Below, one piece after another: positions 12,001 to 19,186 of a DNA stretch of 64,000 nucleotides. Origin of the DNA: Brevibacterium moorei. Its GTDB lineage: Bacteria > Actinomycetota > Actinomycetes > Actinomycetales > Brevibacteriaceae. Under the pieces are notes generated by a model that worked only from the letters and a program-made list of their open reading frames with translations, had not been told where the DNA came from and made no database searches. Each line of letters begins with the position of its first letter. The stretch's first letter is position 1. A program made the translations under genes and the position numbers. The stretch lies in assembly GCF_024580735.1 (NCBI RefSeq), contig NZ_JANIJX010000012.1, positions 44,351 to 108,350 of the forward strand, given 5' to 3'.

Positions 12001-12988
12001 CGCTATAGCGGGATTCGGTAACGACCGTATCGGATGGGAAGGGTTCGCCAAAGACCCTCTCCGCGAAGCGCAAGAGCTGGTTGGGTCCGGATTCGCTGTT
12101 GTCGCCTAGCGTGGCACTGGTGGCAACGGGAGTGATCCGTCCCAGAGGACGGACCCGGTCGGCATCAGTGATGTTGGGATGTTCATCCGGCCAGTGCGAT
12201 TTCACTTTCACACCAAGCCGCCGTAACAGCATCGCCACATCGGTTCCTTGGGCACCGTCATAGGTGTGGAATTCGTCCAGGACCAGGTATTGCAAGCTCA
12301 AAGCGCTGAGTTGCCAGAGTTTTTGGTCCTGTGGGCGCAGCAGCAGTTGATCCAACATCTTGTAGTTGGTCAGCAGGATGTCTGGCGGATTCTCCCTGAT
12401 GGCCTCCCGGTCGTTGATCAGGCCCTCTAGGGCGACCATTGACCGAGTCGTGTCGCCTGCGTCCCCCGTGTAGATCGCAGCTCGTATGCCCGACAGTTGC
12501 GCATTACCGGTAATGAGTTTCGCCAGGCGTTGAGCTTGGTCTGTAGCCAGGGCATTCATCGGGTAGAGAATCAAGGCACTCACACCCGACCCACCGCGGC
12601 GCTTATGCCGGACCACATGGTCCAAGATCGGATAGAGGAAGGCCTCCGTTTTACCCGAGCCCGTGCCGGTTGTGACCAAAGTAGGTTGGGGCCGCTCCCC
12701 CACAGCCTGACCAGCCGATGACAGCCTGGAAAACGCGCGGGCCTGGTGACCATATGGGGTGAACCCTGCAGGCAACACATCTAGGACCGAGGCACCAGCC
12801 TCATCCGGCTTAAACGGCATCCGCGTACGCACATATGGTCCCCGGAAGATCCCATCGTCGGGATCGGCCAGGAAGGCGTCAAAGGCTTCACGGACGTCTC
12901 TGTCAGCCAGGGCGAAGCTAGTCTGCAAGTACTCAGACAGCGCATCACGGGTGCGTGCAGCCTGGGATGTGGGAAGGAGTTGGGACAT
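6053..12988 (-). CDS. Giant DExH helicase with DUF1998 and nuclease-like C-terminal region (DrmAB/DruE-like)
   Basis: 2311 residues. The SF2 helicase core shows TGTGSGKT (107-114), DEFH (238-241), SATLGD and QRVGRAGR. Several Cys clusters suggest zinc ribbons: CRNCG, CPACG, CGLC, CGQCGY with CPRC, CESCG, and CHC...CGDC. Residues about 1650-1770 fit DUF1998, ending in ACGDCLLPYA. Residues about 1890-1970 contain RPDFVL, then IFTDGFAYH and DDARKRQ, a PD-(D/E)XK/Vsr-like arrangement. In DISARM the helicase DrmA and the DUF1998 protein DrmB are separate; in Druantia, DruE is a single long chain. This protein has both parts plus a putative nuclease. It probably translocates on and cuts foreign DNA. 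It lies between the unknown 414-residue gene and the UvrD gene (4-bp overlap). The nuclease call is inference from motifs. Confidence 0.88.
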   Translation of the reverse strand: MSQLLPTSQAARTRDALSEYLQTSFALADRDVREAFDAFLADPDDGIFRGPYVRTRMPFKPDEAGASVLDVLPAGFTPYGHQARAFSRLSSAGQAVGERPQPTLVTTGTGSGKTEAFLYPILDHVVRHKRRGGSGVSALILYPMNALATDQAQRLAKLITGNAQLSGIRAAIYTGDAGDTTRSMVALEGLINDREAIRENPPDILLTNYKMLDQLLLRPQDQKLWQLSALSLQYLVLDEFHTYDGAQGTDVAMLLRRLGVKVKSHWPDEHPNITDADRVRPLGRITPVATSATLGDNSESGPNQLLRFAERVFGEPFPSDTVVTESRYSVDEWSDLPGAELTVEQSRLQPIDLGDQNAFDLRAAKTWLDSGEVTGLTPESLALRALATVYSIDFPLPAGTRLRTDDGQQSPAVRELHAKWQIIADTIGADTSTQLALIKQHPFIKDLLAATYQARSQDDLARELLGARDTGKSPERTVATASAYLGHLVAALSVIRAGQGLAAPTVDVHMWIRAVSRIDRSAGGMGNEFSWTDDGQAVVDSLDGLAAQSADGNEQLESWSHFPAIYCRNCGRSGWGVTAGPVGQGLVAQTQDKDIRREKANKNPHFRALIAAGTEADRYLQSAGDEDSLHANLAGFHVVDRELIDAAGVFGASVTEQVKKDLEAGKIEPVLVWEGGRASTDSDQKSVDDYCPACGERDSIRFLGAAVATLLSVTLSTLFGDQTLTPAEKKSLVFTDSVQDAAHRAGFVESRSHVLTRRNIIAHAVGDGGSLDLVADRILTQAGDDPERRYRVLPPEFSKTDRFSDVQAWWEQPGKRNADARKKVAKRLAFDTALEFGLDSRYGRTLSRTGTIAAEVLLPNPDELQELASGVLAESGEKYGELALNGPDDAHPSRLQTAWVRGVAERLRTQGAIYHPWLDAYIADGGFRIWIWGKRKRDQGMPAFPGTRNGPAFAITGSAQRRKRGKSESLFDPVESPQGWYADYTRRLFGLGRQQSAGAVKLLLQKMAQRDLIREFPTKNDSTAKVYGLDATNVNLEKSYDAAAAGSIGDEGPTPQLVCGLCQAEFPLASDALDQLEGTPCLLSGCTGTLARGTIEPNFYRKLYTSSEMHRIVAREHSSILESRVRKAYEDGFKNDQGNPSAPNVLVATPTLEMGIDIGDLSAIMLASLPKTMASYVQRVGRAGRLTGNALSLAFVEGRGKDLPVVKNPLTMINGAVRPPATYLDAVEMIKRQYIAFLIDKLADTQTADTPWPRNASGVFTGDPGQSAFLNRVLELNDAHSRELLNEFLGTFGDSLHLAGDELRAWAVPTHDGAADGQSGLQQMVWEAHGAFNRQLESLQHRLAAIDQALPDLLVAVGKDPEKASDEARRELQEAKAAHGATTRALADARDEYWISALESAQLLPNYTLLDDTAELSVDTRWRDQEMQEYRNQQVSFNRGARLALRDFALGSTFYGRGMQIRIDALDRGPDNQDQYTLALCGQCGYTVELRGDDTAPAVCPRCQDKSIADVGQHLAAVRLRRVSAMVNRDEASITDSDDERRQRSFTVQSLADVDLDQVAERWYVDGYNFGVAYLKNVTITSVNFGPRMSGREVLTGGQALKSPGFVICESCGKQDSQTNGNSSLDHRPWCKHRKAYEEHNVQVVLTHRLRTQGSLVRLPEELLVGDQAALPSLVAAIRLGLSKHLGGDPDHIDVMLAREPIQSGGTATGVADALLLHDTVPGGTGYLADLSRPETVWGILDEARRVVRSCHCQNEGMWACGDCLLPYATYGDTGKVSRASAESLLTKILKAGRGVDLDAVDAAQPGSGQPGTGAPGADSDENPLLWSVTTEAPKPADPDSYLEKSFRKVLRTRFDLAGLDVQERPGPTGVEWTIQQPGSGIRWSLREQETVDGQVRPDFVLRSQLPSIPPVAIFTDGFAYHASHAHNNVADDARKRQSLRAKGYAVVSLTAAEVRQAEEELAAQAGMGASSSSGAALGGLETGGLPVWFDQQIVARILNQARYGWTGQSESYLHNPIDLLVNLVQSASRDAQEVPQALRYAANGMPMFFFNFNNPVLGARPVVLPPKSAGPAGQADLAQVVLGQVTGTSALDPMTAPVDANGNPVRGGVLCTRGPLTVLVEIVNGAGIDVAVVLDDRDSALDDPQFATAWAEWLYLSNLCSYRQVPHHTTVASVQQLLAELPVTIGDVASESVGGLDFVEPQADIGVEVDTAQLSGDWKTLLESGELEPAEKEFVLQLHAAGVTAVPDVGEESENGVPMDLSWPQANIVVLLDPEDGDAEDLQAEGWTVVSAQADKVKEALMGTAAGGTA

Positions 12989-13090
12989 GAGTACAGACTA
13001 TCGGGTTTTCGCCTCCGCGAATCCGCTCAGGGTTCCATAGAAAACACCTCCTCCACTGAAACCTCCGAATCGCAGACGAGGCCAGAACCA

Positions 13091-14335
13091 TCAAATACCA
13101 GAATCTTGAATAAATACTCTATAGTGCACGTCGGCGACGTCAAGACTAGAATTATCGGCCATTAACCATTTCAAAGCGTTCAATAAAGGCATAGACACGA
13201 TCTGAGCGGCAGCTGGGATTCCAGCCAAGATTGAATTAGTAAGTACATCTAATCCCATATGCGACGCCGCTCCAGCCGTACCTGCTCCACCAACCAAGCC
13301 AACTACGAGATTCTCTTTCAACGAGCTGCGCCAATCGTACTTAAATTTACCATAATCCTTCAAAAAATCACTTCGTATCTTCTGTGTCTGACGACGAAGA
13401 GTCTGCTTTGTAGATTCTTCTTTCAATAGCGAACCATCAGAACAGTTAGAGAACGAATGAGCAACCTCTGCAATATCGTCGCGGAAGCGCCGCGAAAATT
13501 TTGATTGCCTAAATTCTACGAGCTGAGCAGGGGTCAACCGCTCAAACTCGCCAATACCAGGAGCGGGTAATTCCATCACTTCACGATGACTCTGAAGTGC
13601 TCCGAAATTAATTTCACCTATTCCAGGCAACGAAAAACCGAGATTCAGACTATCCAGTAACCATTCTAGCGTAAACTCGGGCAAGGTCCACTCCGGCATA
13701 TATAAATCAAGCTTGCCGTCACTATTCCCTACAACATCAAGTGTCTTAAATAGCTCGGACAGACCAAGAATACGCTGCTGATCTTCACGAATGTTGCGGA
13801 GCGCCTGAAGGCCCTCGACATCTTCATTTGGTTCTTTAACATACACCGACCGAGCCTCATCAATGTAGGAATCTACACCTGACATTGGAGTGCTGAAATA
13901 CTGTAGCAGGCCAGATTCCTCTAATTCTGCGAACCGCACAACCTGAGCAAGGTCAGCAACGCCGTTAGGAAACTCTTGGTCACCAAGTACAGCCCCGACA
14001 GGCAGACTACCTTCAGCCGCACGCATTTTAGACCATTCGCCCATGCGGTCCCTCACCCCGAGGCTATCACTATATAACAGTGCCCGTCGCGCAAATGCCA
14101 ATTCGTGATCGCCTCTACCGGAATCCTCCGCAGGATTAATATAGTCGCTCACAAAGGCCGGGCGATAGTCGTCACGCTTCTTTTCGGAAACATCAGGAAG
14201 ATACCCTTTATATTTATCGTAGACATCAAGAACCCTGTTTAGAATATCATCATTCTTCTCGAAGGAGTTCCCAATAAAGAACGACTCATCGGGCAGATCG
14301 CCTAATGCCTCTTTAATAATATCGACTCTGTACAT
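13091..14335 (-). CDS. Unrecognised 414-residue protein, AT-rich gene inside the defence operon
   Basis: I do not recognise this protein. The first about 330 residues are mixed charged and hydrophobic with no obvious catalytic motif. Residues about 355-400 are hydrophobic and glycine/alanine-rich (LVVGLVGGAGTAGAASHMG, then SILAGIPAAAQIVSMPLL), as in a membrane-inserting or channel-like segment. There is no N-terminal signal peptide. By eye the gene is markedly more AT-rich than the flanking helicase genes and has a different codon style. It sits between the methyltransferase (63 bp upstream) and the giant helicase (102 bp downstream), in the same direction. The context suggests a system component, possibly an effector or regulator, or cargo inserted into the operon. 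It does not resemble DrmC, as no phospholipase-D HxK motif is visible. Confidence 0.7.
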   Translation of the reverse strand: MYRVDIIKEALGDLPDESFFIGNSFEKNDDILNRVLDVYDKYKGYLPDVSEKKRDDYRPAFVSDYINPAEDSGRGDHELAFARRALLYSDSLGVRDRMGEWSKMRAAEGSLPVGAVLGDQEFPNGVADLAQVVRFAELEESGLLQYFSTPMSGVDSYIDEARSVYVKEPNEDVEGLQALRNIREDQQRILGLSELFKTLDVVGNSDGKLDLYMPEWTLPEFTLEWLLDSLNLGFSLPGIGEINFGALQSHREVMELPAPGIGEFERLTPAQLVEFRQSKFSRRFRDDIAEVAHSFSNCSDGSLLKEESTKQTLRRQTQKIRSDFLKDYGKFKYDWRSSLKENLVVGLVGGAGTAGAASHMGLDVLTNSILAGIPAAAQIVSMPLLNALKWLMADNSSLDVADVHYRVFIQDSGI

Positions 14336-14398
14336 AATGCGCCCATGCTAGCAGATCATCCTCGGAATTACGTGAGGACGTTTCTCCAAATACTGGTA

Positions 14399-17300
14399 TC
14401 ACTCCGACTTCTCGTCAAACGCATCAATCGCATACCTCATTGCGGCCTCACGGTCGAGGGTGATGAACGGGGGTTGGTAGGTATAAGTGCCGTCCGATAT
14501 GGGGTCGAGGTTACCCTCCTGTTTTTCGTGGAGTGCGACGATTTCCTTGGGGACTAGGCGACCGGATTTGTCGTAGTGGTCGCGTTGGGTGTCGTATTTG
14601 TAGAGGACGGGGAACTGGGCGCGGTAGATCGAGCAGAGTTCGTCTGCTGTCACACCAAGCATGAGCGCTACTAGTGCGTCGATCTCCAGCTGGGCTTGCC
14701 TGCGGTCGGCTGCCTGGCGCAGTGGAGTGTTAGGAGTCCACTCCGGCTCGATGGTACTCATGTCATGCGACTCTGCATAGCCGTATCTCCCAGTCCAGCC
14801 GTCGTACGGTTGTCTTTTAAGGTGATCGCCTTGGATCTTGTTACCTCCGGTATCCTGCTCACCTCGCATGAAAGGAACACAAGTATTCCAGAGGTCAGCG
14901 TAGGCGTCGGTTAAGCAGTTTAGGCGGAGGACTCTGTGCACCAACGTCGGTAGTAATGGATGATTGAGCGACGGCATGGGCAGTTTTGAAAATGGTCGGC
15001 CCTTTATATGAGCTTTTGGTGCGGACCGAATCTGATAGTCGCAAAGCAGTGACGATGCCACGCCTTGGACAATAGCGAGTAATGTACCGACGTCATTGGG
15101 AATCCATGCGCTTACGACAGTGAATAGATGAGCGCTACCTGGAGGAATGATTGCTGGAATTAGGGATCGTACGTTAGCTGGCTGCGCCATCGATCGCCAG
15201 GCGACTCGGTAGTGGTCGCGAGCTGCCACTTTACTTCCGTTCGGCAGGATCCAGTGGGTGTACTGTTTGTCGTATTGGCCGTCTTTGCGAATTGGTTTGT
15301 AGCTGGTAACCGGTACAGCGTCATCACGCAACTTTTCCAAATCGAGATCCGACCAGTCACCATTATTCTTCATTGTCTCGTTTGGCTGCTTGTAGAATGG
15401 CGCGTCGACGTGGAAGTTCGGGCCTTGTAAGATTACGTCGGCCCACGAATCGGGCATCCCCCACTTCTTCTCAAAGCGACCTTTGTTGAAGTCCGTCGTT
15501 TCATTCCAACCTTGCGAAAAGTAGGGCCTCAGTTGTCCGATTCGCTTCTGGCGTGAAAGCTTCCCCAACACATCCGCTGCTGAACGGTTTACAGCATAGA
15601 GCATTTCTGTTTCCAGAACAGGAGTTTGCTCGTCGGCTAGGGCGTCCCTCCATGCTTCAAGTTGTGGATACTCGATCCGTAATATTCTGCCTGCGTGTGC
15701 GGAGGTATCCCAATGTCCGTCAGCCGTCTTCAGACCTGGCTCGGCACCTTCACCGCTGTGCAATAGTGACCGCTCAATGGTTTCGGGGTTATGCAGCGAT
15801 GCTGCCATAAGGAACGACGGCTGGACCTGGGGCAAACCGTAGATATGAATACCGAAAATTTGCTTGCTATCAGCCTCGAACAATTTAGTTGCGTTTGAAA
15901 ATTGCCAGTGCCGACGTAAACGCGAGTAAGACTCGCGGCGAAGTCGCTGAGCTTTGTCGTCGGTGAAGTGCGTCTCAGGATGGATCAATCCGATGGCGCC
16001 GCGGAATGAGGCATGGCTCCATGTCTCTTCCATAAAGCAACGATAAAGATCTGTCCTAAGTGCCGAGATAATCGGGTATGTCGAGACATCACTGAGGAAG
16101 GTCCGGTTCGCGCTATTATAAGACGCCTGGGTAACGTACTCGCGCAGGCTCTCTTGAACAATCAGCGCTTCATCCTTGAGCCTATTGAACCTCGCCGGCG
16201 GCATCTTGCCCTCAAGTGCAAACGACACGTCGAAGTCGCCGAGGATGTCGGCTTCGTTCCAGTCAGGACGCACCCACGGCGGATTACCCAGCTGGAGGTC
16301 AAATCCCCCCTTTTGGAAAACGGTGGCGAAATCGAGTTCCCAGTGGAAGAAACCCTGCTGCTTGGCGATGTCCTCGGATACTCGCAACCAAGGGTGGGCA
16401 GTAAGGACCTTCTCGACATCAGTGACAGCCTGGCTGAAGACCAGTTGGTTAACCTCGTAGTCGTTGAGTTCGGCCCAGGAATCAACGTCTGCGATCGTGC
16501 TCTGACCAGCAACTTCTTTCCTGCTCACCTTCAGCGGCTTGCCCAACAGCTGCTCGCACGTCTCCAGCCATTCGTCGATGCTCGGCAGCTTTACCTCGGT
16601 TTCTGTCAGCGGCCAGAACCATAGCGCGCACCAGGCGTCCATGACGCGACGCAGCCTACGGTAGGCACCGTTCTCATCAGCCAGCTTGCGTTCAACCTCA
16701 GCACGGGTGACGGGTGCTTCGACTCCGGGTGCACCACGCTGCTCCCCGGCCACATCGTACTGGTCTGCTGGATCGGCTTCTTCGAAACCCCAGACTCCCA
16801 TGACACGGCGGGTCTCGGACTCGGCGATGGTGAGGCGTCGCAGGGCGGTCTTCCACAGGGCGTCGACCTGATCGGCCAAGGCCTCGGCACGCTGCAGTTG
16901 GGTTTTGCTCAATTTGAGCCGTACAGTCTTGCGCCAGTCTTTGAGTGCCTTCACGGCCTCGGGTGCCAGGTTCCTGCCCTCTTTGGCATCGGCCGCTGCA
17001 CCCCACCCTTCTGCAGGCAGGAGGAACTGGTAGATGGACTTTGCATCGCGCACTGGGTCGCCATCGGCATCCAGAGCAACACGTGCGGGCGTGGACTTCA
17101 AATAGCTCTTGTCCCGGGCCACCGTGTAGTTATAGACAGACCGGCGAGCGCCGATCAACGAGTTACCGCGCCGCAGCCGCAGGCCGAACCAGGGTGCGGC
17201 CAGCCCTGCAACCATGGTGTCCAGCCACAGGGATATCTCCGCCAGTTCCACGGCCGTGGCGTTGAGGTCCACGCCATAGACGTTGTGCAGGGCAATATAG

Positions 17301-19186
17301 GCCTTTGTCTTCTGCAATTCCCGGGGATAGGCCTCGGGATCGATCTTCTCGTTGCGCTCGTCCTGTTTGCGCTTGAGATACTCAGCGGCCAGCTGGCGCA
17401 CGCCTTCCAAGGCGAAGGCGCCGGACCCTAGAGCCGGCTCGCACACCGTCATCTGCAGGATGTCGTCAGCCTTAGTGTCGTCGGTCAGGAGTTCTGCCAA
17501 GGCCTGGCTAACCGTGAACTTGGTCAGGACCTCGGGCGTGTAATAGGAGGCCGACTGTTGCCGGTCCCGCCCGGACAGGCGGAAGACGAAGGACCCAGCC
17601 CGGTGCACCACCCGGTCCATATCCCCTGTCAGGTCACTAGGGGTCTTGACGAAATTATCATCGCCGATGTGATCGGCCCGGTCGGTCGGCACAACCCAGC
17701 TGCCCTTGGACGGGTCGCCGTGCGGGGCGACTTCGAACAGATCATGTTCAGCGAAGAAGCCGGTATAGGACATGAGTCCCTCATATACGCGGCCAAGCTG
17801 GTTGATGCCCAGTTCCGCGTAGCTGATGAAGCCACGCTGTTTGTTCTTCTGTTCCTTGCTCAACAACAGTCGTGTCAGTACCTGCTGCATTGCGTCATTG
17901 CTCAACTTAACCCGGTCAATATGGGCCGTTGCCTGAGGCCTGAAAAGATCTGCCTCCAGAGGATGGAAAGTGAGCGATTCGGAATCAGCCACATCCTGGA
18001 CATCCTCAGCAGGGCCACTTACCCGTAAATCGTTGTGGCCATTCTGGATTTGGTCGAACAGGACCTTGAGCGATTCGTACAGGTGGGTGCCCTGACCTCG
18101 GGAGGGGATGGGCACCAAAGCCAGGTCCCGCAGCCGGTCCAGGCTGTAGCCCGACTGGTATTCGGTGGTGCCGGCCTGCACGACCTGCAGTTCCGGACTG
18201 GCTTCCGCATAGAGCAGGAACAGGATGCGATAGAGGAAGCGCAATGACTGTTTGGCCAAGGGCTGGGCCTGCTCGGCCGGCAGGGGTTCCAGGCCCTGGG
18301 CGCGGCGGCGGGCCACCACGTCATTGGCGATGATTTCGATCGAGGTGCGCACAGCCTCGCGCAGGTCGCCCGATACCTTCTCCGTGTGCTTGACGGAATC
18401 CTCGAACACAGAGGAGAACCACGTTGTACCGTCGGCACCCGGGGCGATCGCGGCAGCCGATGCACAGGCCAGGAAACGGTCGACCGCCCCACCCTTCTTC
18501 GTGTCGCTGGTCTCCAGCAGCAGGCCCAGATCGATGCTCAAGTAGCGGCCCTCCGGCCAGCGTTCGGCCTGAGTCAACAGCATGGAGTTGCCGGCTAAGA
18601 CCAGTGCCAGTTCGGGTGGATTGTCCGCGTTGAAGCGTTCGGAGAGGAACCGGGCAGCGGAGGTGGTGGTCTTGACCGCACTTTCCGCATCACCGGGGAT
18701 GGAAGGCTGTTCAACAGGGGTGAGCAGCGTGGCGTCGTCCTTGACCAAGAGGTCGGTGACATCTGCGACCGGCTTGGCGAAGACGACAAGCAACGGGGAT
18801 GAACCCTCATCCGTGCCCATCCCCCGGAACTCAATGTAGGGCGCCTCGGACCCGTCCGCATTCATACCCACGGTCGTGTGTGCGACGCTTGCGAAGCCCA
18901 GGTAGTGCAGCAGGTGGGAATAGAAGTCGGTGGTAATGCTCGTCTGGTCTGCGCTCAGCGGCAGGTTGATGTCGCCGCCTTCGTCCTGGGCACTCAGGCC
19001 GGCGACGTTCAGCAATTCCTTCTGCAGGGCGCCACGGACCCCGGACCATTCGCTCAGTGGAGAGGCGTCCTCGTCCTCGAACTGCTTGCGAAGTTCGAGG
19101 ACCTTGGCCAGGAACGACTCCTTCTTCGAGTCCGAAGTGAAGTAGTCCTCGCTGATGAAGTCTTGGACGACGGCTAGTTCTTTCAC
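14399..19186 (-). CDS. Eco57I/PglX/DrmMI-type N6-adenine DNA methyltransferase
   Basis: 1595 residues. The N-terminal about 500 residues are helical and lack obvious catalytic motifs. Near residue 580 is the SAM-binding motif I (CEPALGSGAF), and near 965 motif IV NPPW, typical of gamma-class N6-adenine methyltransferases of the Eco57I/BREX PglX/DISARM DrmMI group. The region after about residue 1000 should hold the target-recognition domain; it is visibly more AT-rich than the N-terminal half. In DISARM this enzyme marks host DNA so that the helicase/nuclease complex spares it. Its start overlaps the stop of the upstream SNF2 helicase gene by 4 bp, which repeats the class 1 DISARM pair drmD-drmMI. 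No PglZ, BrxC or BrxL neighbours are present, so BREX is unlikely. No nuclease motif was found in it, but a fused one cannot be excluded. Confidence 0.88.
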   Translation of the reverse strand: MKELAVVQDFISEDYFTSDSKKESFLAKVLELRKQFEDEDASPLSEWSGVRGALQKELLNVAGLSAQDEGGDINLPLSADQTSITTDFYSHLLHYLGFASVAHTTVGMNADGSEAPYIEFRGMGTDEGSSPLLVVFAKPVADVTDLLVKDDATLLTPVEQPSIPGDAESAVKTTTSAARFLSERFNADNPPELALVLAGNSMLLTQAERWPEGRYLSIDLGLLLETSDTKKGGAVDRFLACASAAAIAPGADGTTWFSSVFEDSVKHTEKVSGDLREAVRTSIEIIANDVVARRRAQGLEPLPAEQAQPLAKQSLRFLYRILFLLYAEASPELQVVQAGTTEYQSGYSLDRLRDLALVPIPSRGQGTHLYESLKVLFDQIQNGHNDLRVSGPAEDVQDVADSESLTFHPLEADLFRPQATAHIDRVKLSNDAMQQVLTRLLLSKEQKNKQRGFISYAELGINQLGRVYEGLMSYTGFFAEHDLFEVAPHGDPSKGSWVVPTDRADHIGDDNFVKTPSDLTGDMDRVVHRAGSFVFRLSGRDRQQSASYYTPEVLTKFTVSQALAELLTDDTKADDILQMTVCEPALGSGAFALEGVRQLAAEYLKRKQDERNEKIDPEAYPRELQKTKAYIALHNVYGVDLNATAVELAEISLWLDTMVAGLAAPWFGLRLRRGNSLIGARRSVYNYTVARDKSYLKSTPARVALDADGDPVRDAKSIYQFLLPAEGWGAAADAKEGRNLAPEAVKALKDWRKTVRLKLSKTQLQRAEALADQVDALWKTALRRLTIAESETRRVMGVWGFEEADPADQYDVAGEQRGAPGVEAPVTRAEVERKLADENGAYRRLRRVMDAWCALWFWPLTETEVKLPSIDEWLETCEQLLGKPLKVSRKEVAGQSTIADVDSWAELNDYEVNQLVFSQAVTDVEKVLTAHPWLRVSEDIAKQQGFFHWELDFATVFQKGGFDLQLGNPPWVRPDWNEADILGDFDVSFALEGKMPPARFNRLKDEALIVQESLREYVTQASYNSANRTFLSDVSTYPIISALRTDLYRCFMEETWSHASFRGAIGLIHPETHFTDDKAQRLRRESYSRLRRHWQFSNATKLFEADSKQIFGIHIYGLPQVQPSFLMAASLHNPETIERSLLHSGEGAEPGLKTADGHWDTSAHAGRILRIEYPQLEAWRDALADEQTPVLETEMLYAVNRSAADVLGKLSRQKRIGQLRPYFSQGWNETTDFNKGRFEKKWGMPDSWADVILQGPNFHVDAPFYKQPNETMKNNGDWSDLDLEKLRDDAVPVTSYKPIRKDGQYDKQYTHWILPNGSKVAARDHYRVAWRSMAQPANVRSLIPAIIPPGSAHLFTVVSAWIPNDVGTLLAIVQGVASSLLCDYQIRSAPKAHIKGRPFSKLPMPSLNHPLLPTLVHRVLRLNCLTDAYADLWNTCVPFMRGEQDTGGNKIQGDHLKRQPYDGWTGRYGYAESHDMSTIEPEWTPNTPLRQAADRRQAQLEIDALVALMLGVTADELCSIYRAQFPVLYKYDTQRDHYDKSGRLVPKEIVALHEKQEGNLDPISDGTYTYQPPFITLDREAAMRYAIDAFDEKSE

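Noticed and set aside
6053..12988. Druantia system (giant helicase as DruE)
   Set aside because: No DruA-D, DruH or similar gene is adjacent, and a methyltransferase with SNF2 helicase is present instead.
14399..19186. BREX system (methyltransferase as PglX)
   Set aside because: No PglZ, BrxC, BrxB or BrxL neighbours; the SNF2 and DUF1998 helicases point to DISARM relatives.
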